Shown in pieces: positions 25,673 through 39,100 of a stretch of DNA of 64,000 nucleotides. Every line of letters begins with the position of its first letter. Position 1 is the first letter of the stretch. The notes beneath the pieces are model-generated. The model searched no databases, was not told where the DNA came from, and saw only the letters and a program-made list of their open reading frames with translations. Source of the stretch: Rotaria macrura (taxonomy: Eukaryota; Rotifera; Eurotatoria; Philodinida; Philodinidae); the NCBI GenBank assembly GCA_900239685.1, contig OENT01000799.1:1-64000 (forward strand), written 5' to 3'. Position numbers and translations under genes: made by a program.

Positions 25673-27669
25673 ATGTTACTTAGATTTATAGGAGAAGACC
25701 TTTGTTTGCTTCTCTTGCGTTTTGTTCTTGTCATTCTCTTCTTTTTCTACCACAACGAAACTTGTTTATTTGTGTGTGTGTGTGTGTGTCTGTATAGTTG
25801 CTTTGTTTAATCAGTGATATTCGCAGTCTTAAATGTCTGTGTGCTTTTCGAAAATGTCGCCTTCGGTTTTCTTTTTCTTTTGCTATATGTTTACTTGGCT
25901 ATAATCTACTCTTATCCTTGTTCGGAGTTTTCGCGTTCGCACTTGGTCCAGTCGTCTGACACATTCCGTGCGTGAATAACGGTTGCTTGTAACAATATAA
26001 ACGAGAAATATGCATATCTCGATGTTTTACTATTGAAGACGAGTTTTTTAACTCGTTCATTCAAGTTTGATTAAATCAATAACTTGAAAAACTAGTGATG
26101 TGTCTCAATCGATTGCTTTACATCAGAAGACATAATGTATGGCAAGAATTGTTCAGGCATCGATGGGCATGTTGTCAATCGGCTCATTCCACCGACTTAC
26201 AGTAGACACGTATACAAACTCATTTGCTAGTATCCAAATGTTGCGATCGATAGGGCTTTTTCCAGGCTAGAATAAATCATCGTTGACTTTTTTTTATCGT
26301 GCACGAATTAAAGCTCAAGCTGACTCGCTACACAAAATTATTTAACATCTTTGCTTCATCACTAGAGGATATTTCTCACGTATGATTATTATTACGTATG
26401 GAAAGATACGGCAAGAAATATTTCTCCTCTCGTTCAAACTGGCTTCAAGAATAATAAATAATCTTTGTGTCGATGCTGTTTTGATAAGTAGACACCAATC
26501 TCAATATCTAAAATGACCTAGCAATTTCTCTAACATGCTGACTTTAGCTTGAAGACGAAACCGTGAATATTCAGCCATTTAGCTTGCTTGGAGGCTAGTT
26601 TTGATCTATTCACTTTAAATTCAAAGGTGCAAAGAATGGAGTATTTCAATCTGTCAGGAGCATATTAGTTTTAATTCATGTCCTCTAAGACAGCCTGTTC
26701 ATTAAAGATCGAATGTGGTCTTCTACTCAAGTATTATTTAAACCTTCAAGAACCCATTAATGTTTCGTCCCTTAATGTTGCTTTGTCTAATTTAAGTATA
26801 TTCAAAGTAGCATGCCGTTGCTGCCTGTTCACAGTGGAATAGAAACAACTAAGAAGCTCTACAACATAGCTTAGATGGAAGATCATACGATCACTACTAA
26901 AAAATAGACGTGAATAGATCATAAATCACCACGAAGAAGCCTAGTTTCAGTTTTTTTCCGATCATAGGTCTTGATAATGAAATAGCTTCATAAAATATAT
27001 GATCTGTATTTGATGGTCATTAACTTAAAATAAGCAGTTTCGTACGCAAAGGTTAACACTTCGTTCATCAATTTTTGCAAAACATCAATTTAAAAAGGAA
27101 ACATCTGGATCGGCCGGGTGGGGAAACTCTTTCTTGCTGACTGCATTATAGTTGCTAAACAATAATAAACCGGAACAGTTGTTTACCGTAATTGGTTGCA
27201 ACACGACACTTCGTTACCGTCGACATACATAGCACAACTCTGAAATGCAATGCTTCGCGTATATGCGTTGTAGGTTTTGACTACGTGTTTACTGTGTTAT
27301 CTTTATTAACTAGGTCTCGTTTTGAAATCTCAAGACAATAAAAAGGCATTCACTTCATATTTCTTATCTTGATTTACAATTTGTTTTTCATCTAGAACAA
27401 CATGTCAAGCTGGAATATTTTTTCGACAAGCACAAGTTTCCAATATCAGAACGTCTTATACTTACGACATCGTCTAGAATTTTTGCCCATTCTTTGAACT
27501 CTTAATACAACACTAAGTATGTTATCTTTTATGGCTCCTGCATCCTCATACAGCCAGCAGTGTTCGATGCAGAATACACTCTGAAACAATCGGTTTTATT
27601 AGGGCATGATATTTGTTTCGATACACCAGTTCAGTATTTTCATAAACTTTTACTGAGAGAAGCTTATAA
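25673..27669. other. Intergenic region after Shank
   Basis: No gene is seen, and in particular no SAM-domain exon that could extend Shank. A TG dinucleotide repeat occupies 25771-25789. A 68-codon frame beginning at 27560 overlaps the start of the next gene in another phase and is not supported. Confidence 0.5.
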
Positions 27670-28750
27670 ATGGGAGGTGGATCTTCGAAAAAAAATACAA
27701 AGCAGTGGCAGCAACAACAACAACAGCCGGTCCAAATTTTTTCATCAGGTTCTAGTTTTTACATGAAAGCAGGAAATACTATTCTTTTTGTTTATGTTTG
27801 CAGCCATTTCGCCGTCTCCCCGACTAATACGAACGGTAACAGTGTTTTTCGACTCTCAAAAGTCAACAAAGCCTTTATTTTAGTATAAAAGATCATCAGA
27901 TGTAGAATCCTATTCGAATTTATGGTCGATTCATAGAGCATGCTTAACTGATGCAATATCGATTCATTCACAATATACCGATACTTCTCATGATGATCTT
28001 GATGTTCAAAGCTATTGCAGCTCTGATTCAGATGAAGAATCAGACCCTTGTAAATCTCGTATAGACATAAGATCGCTATCCGGGGCGGAAAGTGTCAATA
28101 GTTCACAATGTTTCTGGCTATTACTTACAAAAGAATTTGTCAATTCACTAAACTGGTCCAAAACACTATTCGATGAATTCCAAGATCGATGCTACTGTAC
28201 TAACTGCTATCCTATTCAGTGGGAGGATGTTCTCACAGCAGGAAATGCTAGCTATGTCATACCACGTGGCTGGACTAGCTTAGGTCTTCGTATCGACCCG
28301 CTTTATGACGATGAGCATGACATATGGAATAAGTGGATAGTAACATTTAACGGAACTACAAAAGCAGCCGCGCGATCAATTCTTTCGCATCGACATTTTT
28401 ATCTGCCAGGAGATAAATTAATTGATGGGACTATTTTGGGTATTAGAGAGGAGCATATTCCTAATCAAAAATTCATTTATACGTCCCCAACTATTGCCTA
28501 TTCAAGTTCAACTGTTTACTCTCCGAATAATAGCTTTTATTCGAGCACGAATAATACTTCGTATGAAGCGCAAATTGTGCTTCAATGTCGACAAGAACCA
28601 AAATCGTTTAGAATTCAAGGTGAAACAATTGGAGCTAATTCAAAACGTATTTGTCCATATATTCCAAATGAACAAATCGAATACTATACTGATATAAGAT
28701 CCTCAATTATTGCCTATGGACTACTTGTGCGATTTCGAGAGAAATGGTGA
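27670..28750 (+). CDS. Protein with ADP-ribosyltransferase-like domain
   Basis: Three exons, 27670-27748, 27804-27835 and 27884-28750, join in phase to 325 aa. The N-terminus MGGGSSKK has the glycine at position 2 expected of an N-myristoylated, membrane-attached protein, followed by a glutamine run. An acidic serine-rich stretch comes next. The C-terminal 200 residues carry VIPRGWTSLGLRI, a W-x-V-TFNGT segment, LPGDKLIDGT, YTSP, QIVLQCRQEP and a final YGLLVRF. This order resembles a family, known to me from rotifers and protists, with a YHGT motif and an ADP-ribosyltransferase-like layout; here the motif histidine is replaced by asparagine. The family link is from memory and moderate. A cysteine cluster (CYCTNCYP) precedes the domain. 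The open frame, the splice sites and a poly(A) signal downstream make the gene itself secure. Confidence 0.65.
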
Positions 28751-28804
28751 CAATGACAAATACTGAGCGGACAACTGTTGTGCAGGACATAAGAGATTCT
28801 TGTA

Positions 28805-28810
28805 AATAAA
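28805..28810 (+). terminator. Poly(A) signal of the ART-like gene
   Basis: AATAAA lies 55 bases after the stop codon at 28748-28750, on the coding strand, which is a normal distance for a short 3' untranslated region. Confidence 0.6.
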
Positions 28811-30502
28811 ACTATCCTAGTGTATATTCATGATGCACAAGAACATTTAAAGATCATTCCTAAAAAAACAAAAATGAAACATTCCTACGCATAAATCTTT
28901 CGTTGAGGACTAATTAAATTATGAGAGAATAGTTTGATTCCACTTTCTTGTCGAATGAACATGCTTGGAAATATACAATGTTCTAATTTATACTCTAGCT
29001 CATATAACAGCGTTGCTAATGTAAAAGAGTCAAAAGAAAAATTAGTTCTCATAATATACGAATCAGAAACATGCTTTGTGTGCTGGTGGATATGGGCTGC
29101 TGTCGATGAATACAGGTCTTACACAAATCAACACCAACTACATGCAGACCGTCATCTATCTCCAGACTGCATCGATATCCTTACCCTAATTATCAGTCGA
29201 ACCCCACTCTTACAATCGCATCCATTTTCAAAATCTTGCTTGATCTGCACAAGTGCACCTGTTTCGGCACACGCATTTTGTCGATTTTTCGATACGTATT
29301 TAAATGAATCGAGTATTTGATCAGACATGTTTGAATTCGTTTTTATTGGCCTGCTTTTCGTTTGATCATTTATATTGTTGAGAAAGAGAGAAAAGCGTTG
29401 TACATGAAATGAAGGGTATTGATGCATAAATGAGTGTGAAAGAAAAATCATCAACTAAACTCAAAGTCAGCGTCAATGGATTGGTTATGTCTGTCACAGT
29501 CACTGTTAGTCTTTTTGTAATCTCTCTGATGAAGTAGATCTAACGACGAAAGACAAAAAGAATTGATGAATCGTTTTTTAATTTTTCCGAAAGGTTTTTG
29601 TACAATTCTAGTGAGTTTCCAACTGATACAGTAATCAGTCGAACTAATTAGTGATACGCCAAAGAATAGATTTCTCGCACTCAAATTCTGTGTTCGCCTC
29701 TTTACAATTAGTAATAGAATGTAAGAAACAAACAGAATGTTTGATATCTGCATCGAATCCAGAAGCATTTCACATGCGCAATACGTTTAAGCGTAGAACA
29801 AAATGATTAAAATACCTTCAGGCTTCTATGATGGCCTGCATTACACAAGTTTACGTTTCACTATTCCTGATACACATTGAGTGAATGCGGACAATTCAAA
29901 AAGCAACATCGATATGCATACGTACTATATGTATCATAAAGACTTCCAACAATCCATTATGTCAACATACTATTACGATAAAGATTATTTCCGGTCGAAT
30001 AGATGACTGCAAATGGTATCAAAATAAAATACAGAGTCATAAATGTCACACATTTCAAATCAGTCACTTGAGCAATTCGCATAGGAAAAACGTGGTCGTT
30101 TTCCAAAAACTGGATTGTCGTCTGATTGCAAAGCATCTAATCCTATTCGTCGGTTGATTTCCCTTTCTATATCCCACCAGTTCTTAGAATAAAAGTCACC
30201 GACAATGTTGAGTTGACATGAAAATGAAACAATTCATTCAATCTAATAATCTCAGCCAAACTAGACAATCTTAGTATTGAGATTAGGTTTATGAAATTTA
30301 AAACTCTTTTCAACTGCCTCACGAACGAGATGTGTATGAGTTGTATTTATTTGATGGTGATGACTTTTAAAAGTATAACGATGAAATTCCTTTTCTCAAT
30401 AAATAAAAATACAGAGAAGCACTTGTCGCATTTATTGTAAAAGCTACTTGGCAAGTTAACTATTCGTTGGTTTCTTTGAATTCGACGACTATCTTGTTTT
30501 TA
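28811..30502. other. Intergenic region without supported gene
   Basis: Frames of about 130 codons occur on both strands around 28934-29454, but neither shows a recognisable motif, and their possible splice partners leave introns of 20-35 bases. Nothing else is seen. Confidence 0.4.
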
Positions 30503-31313
30503 TCATCGACAACTAACGTAATTGTATTGAAGATCGTAGCAGATGCGAATTTCATTTAGTCGACTTTGATCGTCCATATAAACACGAATGGCTGATGGAA
30601 TTAATTCTGGTGAATTTAATGTTCGAAAAGCATTCTTAAGTGAAGATTTTGTTATTTGTTTCATGGAACGAATATCCGGTATGTTCAAATGATTATATAG
30701 ATCTTCGATCGTTTTAAAATAATCTGTTGATGTTTTAAAATAGCATGAACCTGTCGGTAGAATTTTCCCTGTGCATTAGAATCACTAGACAGTCAACTAA
30801 TCTTACCATGTTTTTCCCACTCAGCTTGCATTAAGTCTTCATCGGGCATGAGACAATAGAAACGTTTGATGACTGATAACGGGATTTGTTGGTCATTGCG
30901 GCAATTTCGAGGTTGATCTCGAATAGCCGAAGACCGAAATGTTTGCGGCCAAAGACCGTGAACGACAAGACTAAATGCATCACTTCGATAACATTGAAAT
31001 TCCTTGTCACGCAAACCGTCAGGAAGAGATGCACAGTATGTTGGCGACCCAAAAACAGAAATAGAAACGTAGCAGTAAGATTAAGCGAAGACAAAAAAAG
31101 CAACAATTACCATGAAAGACTTAAAACAAAATAATCTGTTGTACTATTTGTATTCGACCATTCATTACTTCGGTAGTACCAGTTATAATCGTACGATTTT
31201 TTTATTTGTGAAGGAAGCGGACAAGATGTTTGAGTAATTTCAACTCCGTTCACGCGCAAAATCCACGCCAACGTCAAAGAAGTAAATGCATAAGCGTAGT
31301 ACTTCGACATCAT
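30503..31313 (-). CDS. RNASET2: Secreted ribonuclease T2
   Basis: Three exons, 31111-31313, 30807-31048 and 30503-30768 (minus strand), join to 236 aa. A signal peptide starts the protein (MMSKYYAYAFTSLTLAWIL). FVLSLSW-SPTYC precedes the first catalytic block, VVHGLWPQ; the second block is QAEWEKHG, giving the two catalytic histidines and the Glu/Lys pair of the T2 family, followed by a cysteine after a short insertion (KILPTGSC). The enzyme cleaves RNA by acid endonucleolysis in the secretory/lysosomal route or outside the cell. The second intron is normal (GT-AG). The first, 31049-31110, has a good donor, GTAATT, but the only acceptor that keeps the frame and the conserved W-SPTYC reads GG, not AG. 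Either this is a rare acceptor, a sequencing error, or a splice-damaged allele. Length and blocks are otherwise complete. Confidence 0.9.
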
Positions 31314-33138
31314 TCTATCGATTGTAAATATATTATAAAACGAGAAACATTATTATGCGTGTTAAAGTCACCTGCTCTACTATTCGTACTAACGTCTTTC
31401 CTTCACGATGAATGTTTGAAAAACATGTTTCGACAGAACGAAAAGAATAATCGTACTATTACTAATATTAATCGACAAATAAGCTTAAAATAGTACATTA
31501 GCTTGAAAAAACTATGCTTACAGAAACTTGAAAAAGTATGCAGTCAGGTGTAGCTTTGAGCTTCATTTCACTGTCTTAAACATGAGAGCGAATCGAAATA
31601 GTGATTTAATGAGAAGCATGCGCTTCGAGAAAAATAATGATGAAATAACACATCTAGTTAAATTTGTAGGAAAGAAAATATTGTCAATTAGATGTTTGAT
31701 AGAAAAGCGTTCGTTTGAATCGATCGCACAACAGAACCATGGAAAAAATCAAATTTGCTTTTATTCAATTAACCGAACACATGGATACTGATTTCGATCA
31801 GTTAAAACTTTTCATATCAAATGGAAATTGCTTGATTTTCTGATGTTCCTTCGCCAAAGATCGAATTCGAAATTGCTCTGTGTATCGTGAATATTATGAA
31901 GCATCTTTAACAACTGTTGAAACGTGATTTTCGCTGAGATTGCCTCCATAGTTTTGCTTTCCTTCACGGAAATATATTCTCTAACAAGAATAGGATCTGC
32001 ATATAATTAGAATGTGTTCTCTTCATGATGAAATCGACATAAAATTCCGTCTGTCCAGAATCTGAAAACGTGTTTTTACATAAAACCTCAATCCGGATAT
32101 TCTTCCATCGAATAGGCTCTGCTTAAAGGTCATACCGGATGCGATAGCCGATTTTGAAACTATCCTCTCTAGAGACGAAAGGATCAAAGTTCATGTGGAT
32201 TCTTTTCTCTGGTAAATTTATTTGACAACAATTGAAACGAGTGTAGTGAGTATGAATCTACGTGAATAGTTCTATTAATTACTTATGCTCTTGAATGCTA
32301 TTGCTTGTTCAGTCGTGATCATGTCTAGAAATGCTCTTTGATGACATATATCTGTAGATATTCTATTTCTGCTCTTGTTGGGGTGTGAATATGCACATAA
32401 GTTTGACGTAGATTTACAATTGCCAAGTACTGGAAGGTAATTCAAGAAAACGTTCAGTACTAGCTCAACTCTTGTATATATCAAAGAGTATCACGAGCGG
32501 TGAACATCACTAAATGAAGTGTACGATTGTTATCGAACATTGTACTGACTTTTCAATTACTCTCATGTTTCATTTTACTAATGGAAAACATAGATTTTCC
32601 TTTCGAGTTCAGCTACTGATGCAGCAGTGAGTATTCCTCCTTTCGTTTTTCAAAAAAGAAACATTTATATATATGCTGAAATCGCCACTTAGAGTTGCAG
32701 TTATCAATTCGATTCTAGTTTCTTTGAAAGTTTTCTTTAAAAGATTGGCACACTTGTGTTGCTACTCTCCGTTGTCATATATCGAGCAGAAGATCATCAA
32801 CGGTAATGCTAGTAATCGTGTATCCTCTGCAGATAATTTCGACCACTGGTAACGGCAATGTCGGAATTATACAAATACTTCTAGTATCTCCTCCTCATCG
32901 ATATAGTTTTGATCGGTGAAACGTTCTCGTATGCTGATGAACACCAGAATATTGATTAGACGATGAACTAGTAATTCTTGTTTGTTTTTCTTTCATTGAA
33001 AAGAGTCATGATAATCGAGTGTTAACAGTATCAACCACAAAACCAAACAACAAAGAACAATGAGCGTTTTGACAGTTCGTAGAAATCGAAAAGAATACGG
33101 AAAATAGCAGAACGACTTCTGTTTTCGTTTGATTTTGA
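31314..33138. other. Intergenic region between RNase T2 and IARS1
   Basis: AT-rich, with no gene or repeat that I can support. It must hold the RNase T2 promoter and the 3' end of IARS1. Open frames such as 31528-31791 have no recognisable content. Confidence 0.4.
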
Positions 33139-36100
33139 TTATGGATTTCGAACGATGACAAATTCAATTTCGCCATCTTTTACCTAGTAAAACAAAACCG
33201 AAACTTCACTTTCGTAAACGGTGAAATTGTAACTTACAGGAATTTTTTTATTTATAGCGATATTGCTTCTATCTTTATCCGTTAATTCGCTCAACGAAAC
33301 AAATGGTTTTTTAAGAAGAACTTCAATTTCCGCTCGTTGTTCGGATGCAACACGAGCAATTTCACTTGTTTGAGGTTCGACTGAATAATAAATTGTAACG
33401 TTGTCAGTCGGCATTAATTTAGCCTTCAAAAACAAATGAATAACAATTAAAATTTATGATCAATATGAAATAAAGACCTCTTTTCGAAGTTTTTGAACTC
33501 GACTTGTAATTTCATGAAGAAGACCTTCATCTTTTAATGATGCATCAGCAGTATAATTCAGTAAAACGACAAACTATTGACGAGAAAAACAAACTGTCAA
33601 CGTCGAAGAAAGAAAGACCGCTATGAAATTCGTACTCCTTGTTCAGCAGTAGCTTCATATTGTGTTTGCTTGGCTACACGATAAACAACATGCATATCTT
33701 CGGATTCAATGGGCACATCATCAATAGTCGTTAGTGGACTTGCATCGTGACCTTTTAATAACAATTTTTCAATATCTGCATCTGCCATATCACGAATCTT
33801 TTGGGCGATTGACTTAGCTTTAGCTATTTAAATAATAGTTTTGTTAAAATCGATATTAGAAAAAAGCCAACGGTGAAATATTCTTACCACCAGCTTTTTT
33901 GCCCAATGTCTGAAAATGGGGTTCAGCATGCATTTCAACGCCATAAAGTTCACGATCTTGAGATAGTGTTACTTTACGCACGTTCAAACCCTTTATTAGT
34001 CAACAGAAATATTTAAGAAAACAAAGCAAAACATGAGCATACTTCTCGAACGAAATCTTCCAATGATTCAACATCTCCCAATACTTGCGCATCTTTATGA
34101 ATAACAACAAATTCTGGTAATGGATACTTTTAAATAAAGTAAATTAACTAACGTCAGTCTATGTAGAATAGGTTTAGTCAAACATACTTTCATTGGAACA
34201 ACTTTTCGTTCGCGTACAACTCGACCTAATCCGATAATTGTTTGTACGGCGGCTACAGCACGTTCAACATTTTTATTCACCAATGAATGACTAAAGAAAA
34301 ACGCTTGCTTGACTCAAAATATCTTTCTTCGAAGAATGAAAAGGAAAATAACTGACTGCGATCTTGGAATCATTTGAAAATGAACGCTCAATTCTTGTTC
34401 AGAAGGAGATGGTGTTTGCGGCATAAGTTTTCTTAAAATTTGATACATATATTCAGCAAGAAATGGTGTAAATGGTGCCATTAATTTAGCCATTGTTAAA
34501 AGAACAAAACAGAGAACATTTAATGAAACCAGACAATCTTCTAATGTTGTTTCGCCCTGAAAAAACAACGACGAATTATGAAGATATTTGTTGAAATGGT
34601 TGTGAAAATAAGATAGGCAGATATTTACTTTAAAACGTTTCTTATTCAATTTCACATACCAGTTGGTCAGCATATCAATGTATTTAACAAGACGAGGCAC
34701 TACCGTGTATAAACGATAGGCTAAAATAGATATGAAATTCCTTAGAGATAATATCAACAAAGATTTGAATCGAACTCAGTTTCTCTCATCTTATATAAAT
34801 ATGCAATGAGTTATTGAAAATTATTTAAATGCAGAATACATCATACAAACAACTCATGCGTCATTCTTTCAACTAATTCAATGTCCGACAACGATGAGCA
34901 TGTTCATCAAAATCTCTGTTTGTTCGTAGATAAGTGTTAAATTAGAATCCTTAATGATGAAGTATGTTTAGAGAATAGTAGTTCATGTATCACAATCATC
35001 AATCAATCGGATGGGGCTTCGACATTTCTCTCAGCAGACATCAACCTATGGTGAACGCGGTTGAAAACTTTGGCCAACTATCGCGGAAAAGCATTGGTAT
35101 GTAAAACACACTCAATTTCAAACTAATGCAATTACAATAGTTAACACATACACCATAAGTTGTATCCATAATCGAGATGATGGAAACTTCTTATTCATGC
35201 TTTATTTATTCTCACGTCGGCATAGTTCGAAAGGTTATAGATTGTTGAAATTCTTGATGCCCGATTGACTAAGGATGAGCTGAGAGTTTCATCGATACTG
35301 TTTGTTGAAAGTGGCTTTTCTATAGAAATTGACTGAAAAGGTCTTGAACCACCGTAGCCTTAACAGCACCGAAAAATATGCCGGACTTCCAGAACATTTC
35401 TACGTATCGCACTAATATACTTGCTTGTTCTTTTCTGATACAATCCATGGAAAATGACCGTCACTGGGGCTTTTCAAAAGTTGCTTTGCTAAATTTACTA
35501 AAACCGAATTATCTAATTTAGATCAAATAGAAACTAATGATTACTTTTTTCTTTGTCTTGTACGATTCGTCTAGTTTATTGTGAGCTACTTTTCTATGAC
35601 GATACTTCTGCTCAAACTTATTGTTTATTTACAGATGATCAGTGTTGGATGTGTGTCAGAATTCTTAGGGGTTCGTTTAAATAGATCGAGTTTTCGTTGA
35701 AAGTAAGAAATAGAAAGTGATTCACATAAATCTGATGTTGAACTCGATCAAATATGTCAGTGTTCTCTTTGAACTTGTTTCAAAAGTTTCGTATTCATGA
35801 ACTTCTAGGGCTATGCTTTGATGGTTGTAATCAGATTTCGATTCATTTTACGATGGTTACTGCAAAACAACGCGACAGAGAAAGCCGTCGATCCAGACAT
35901 GCGATGTATTCCGTTCATTTTAAATCGATTAGAATTCTGCTACGTATGCTTGAAGAGCAAGTCGCACAGGAAGATCGTTCGCTTTTCCAAGTGAAACGTT
36001 TCTTTATCGAATTATAAAGATTCACTAAAGTACGAGCTGCGCTTCCTTTTTACGAGTTAATAGTTAGGTGGAATAGTCTAGAATCAATACTCTCTCTCTC

Positions 36101-39100
36101 TCTCTATTAGATGATGCTCACAACAAATTATCTTCAAAAATATATCAAATATGATAGGTATTCATTCTAATTTTGATTCGTCCGGAATCGGATCACGACT
36201 GCAGTGGCTTGTTTCGATATTTTGATTATCGAGAAAGAAGAACTCCAAACTTTTTTCAGTGTGACTCTGACGAAAACCAAATGACTTGAAAAAACCTCAT
36301 CCAAGAAAACAATGTGATATTGTCGTGTCAAGATGAAGACATTTGAAAATAATCATTTCTTGATCTATACATCTCAAGGCATCAGTCAAAGTCAACATTA
36401 AATCGATAGAGAAAATGATTTGAACGCCGTCCATTGAAATGTTTTGGGAAGATGACGAGTTTTGAAATAGTTTTCATTTCTTCTCATAGAGCATTAGACA
36501 GCACTTGCAGTTGTTTTTTATCGATTTCGAAACTCTTAGTAGATCGTTAGATGTCGCTCTCATCGATATCTTTATGAAACTCTACTGTCGAGATCGATGT
36601 TTTGCTTCATCGAAAAAAATAAAAATTGCAGCATACCGTCCATTTCTTGTTTCACGAAATCCAGTAAAGTTTGTGTGTAAGAAACAATCCATGTATCCAT
36701 AACATTTGTATTTGATGACATCGATGAATATAAACGTTTTTCATCATAGAGAAAGTGAACTGTTTTTTCAAATTTCAATTGGTCACACGATTGAACGAGA
36801 AGACGGAGGGCATTGTACCAAGGCAAGAATACATCTTTAAGAATATCTTTGACACCTTCTTCTTTAAACTTGAGTGATTCCCCGCGTACGACAGGTGATG
36901 TAATTAAATAAAGTCTAGCAAAAGAGGAAGAAGAAGAAATTTTGAAAAACAAAAGACTAGTCGTTTTCGTTTTCTGCTTTTAACTCAAACCTAAGTGCAT
37001 CAGCTCCACATTTATCGAAAATTTCCGTTGGATCAGGATAATTCTTTTTTCTTTTCGACATTTTTTCTCCATTACTTGCCAAAACGATTCCATTAACAAT
37101 CAGATTCTTAAATGGCGGTTGATCAAATAAAGCCGTTGAAATAACCAACAATGTATAAAACCATCCACGTGTTTGATCGATACCTTCAGCAATAAAATCA
37201 GCTGGAAATGTATCGAGAAACGTTCGACGTCCATCAAATGGATAATGAACTTGAGCATAAGGCATCGAGCCAGATTCAAACCAACAATCGAATACTTCCG
37301 GTACTCGACGTAACATACCTTTGCCTAATCGAGATGGAATCGTAATTTCATCGACACTTTTAGAAAAAAATCAAGCAAGAACATAATTATCATTTTCTGC
37401 AATAAAACAAACTGAAATTCTTTTACATTTCTCGATGAATATCATCAACAGCAACTCCTGATAGTTGCTTTAACTCTTCAATTGAGCCAACACAAACAAC
37501 TTCATGTCCATCGTCACTAATCCATAATGGCATTGGATTTCCCCAATAACGATTTCGCGAAATAGCCCAGTCGCGTGCATCACGAAGCCAATTGGCAAAA
37601 CGTTTTTCTTTAACAAAATCTGGCACCCTAAATGGATATATATGAATATACATACACAATTCAATTATCGGCAAGACTCTCTCCTCTCCGCTTAGAAATC
37701 GTTCAAAATTTGGTTCGATCCTTTCAAATTGTGATCGATCCATTGAAGAAATAGTCTATCTTCGACATCTATGGATATCGGAAGATTTTTATACAACGAT
37801 GTGTTTTCGACTAAGAATTGTCATCATCTCTTTAACTGACTGCTTCAAACAGAGAATCGTTTATGGAAAAAGAATCTGAAATTTTAAGTTTTTGCACCGT
37901 TAAAAAGAAACATGCGCATAAAGCATAGAATTATCTTAACAAGTTTTATGGATTGTTATAGGAAAATCAAAAGCCGTAAAAGAATCGACTAACGGAAAAA
38001 CAGCAAATTGTTTTTGTTTAAAATCAAATTCTAATATGAAAAATCCTTGATGCATAGAAGTATTTGCCTGATGAAGCGTTGAGAAGCATTTCACACATAA
38101 CATCATCGGTTTTTCTTATTTAAGGATATCCGCTTCCCGACGAAGAGAGTATGCTCGATATGAAGCCCACAGTTTTCACATCCTCTTGAAACAAAGACTG
38201 GAAAACTCTAGTTAAGAATATTGATGTTCGCTTTTCATTGGATTCCAATACGAAGAACGTGTCTCAAATCGAAAACTGTTGCACTTTATCATATTATTCG
38301 TCATTTCATTCATACTGTCAAGATGTACCTCGCTGCTGATTGTTTTCATTTGATTCTATTCTTTCAGGATATAGTACTATTTAATTTATATTCAAAAAGA
38401 ACAATACGAAACTCGATAACATTCTCGATCATTGTCAATAGACACGAATGTTTGCTAAATTCTTAAACAAGCAAATAGCAGCGTCTAATGTACCCTGAAA
38501 TTGAATGAAATACATTTCAATTGTTTGTTTTCTTGTAAACTAGAGAACATCGGTGAACTATATCGATACTTTCTCTCAGTTCAATCATGATTGGCTTCGC
38601 GTTTTGCACTTTAGAGCGTAAAATTAACGAACAACTTGTTAGAAACAAATGATATTTTACGATTCTTGATGATTTCAATCTGAGTATTGGCCCCGACTAC
38701 TCTCGCGTCATTACTGGTCACTTTTTCGACATCCCATTTTTAATGGTGACATCATCCGTAAATGGTCTCTGGCCAAGGGAGAAAAGGCAATACTCCATCT
38801 ACTCCGAAAACGTTTTTGTAGTACAGCGGAGTACGGGTGTAGTATGCACTCCTGAAGCATCGTATTTTCTCCCCTGTTTCTGACACATTCTTACTTTTTT
38901 TCACTTGCATCCATCGAATGTTCCTGTAAAAAAAAAGCATGTTCAAGTTATCTCCATCTATTTGCATTCTCGTTTCATTTAAATATTTCGAATACAAGTC
39001 TAGTTCTAATCTTTTTCTTCACCAGTGAATGGTATGCCGATTTCCAGACTTGCTACTTCTATCGCAGCTGACAATTTCTGGAATGACTAGTTTTTGTTCA

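Noticed and set aside
28934-29454. Possible small gene on either strand after the ART-like gene
   Set aside because: No family motif; the only in-phase splice options leave introns of 20-35 bases.
33184-33237. Alternative IARS1 end reading through to a stop at 33184
   Set aside because: This stretch has a GTAAGT donor and a TTTTACTAG acceptor; removing it gives the family-like end [11 protein letters not shown].
36090-36105. CT run and the other simple repeats (25771-25789, 49717-49742, 57035-57048) as regulatory elements
   Set aside because: They are short simple-sequence tracts with no adjacent promoter evidence.
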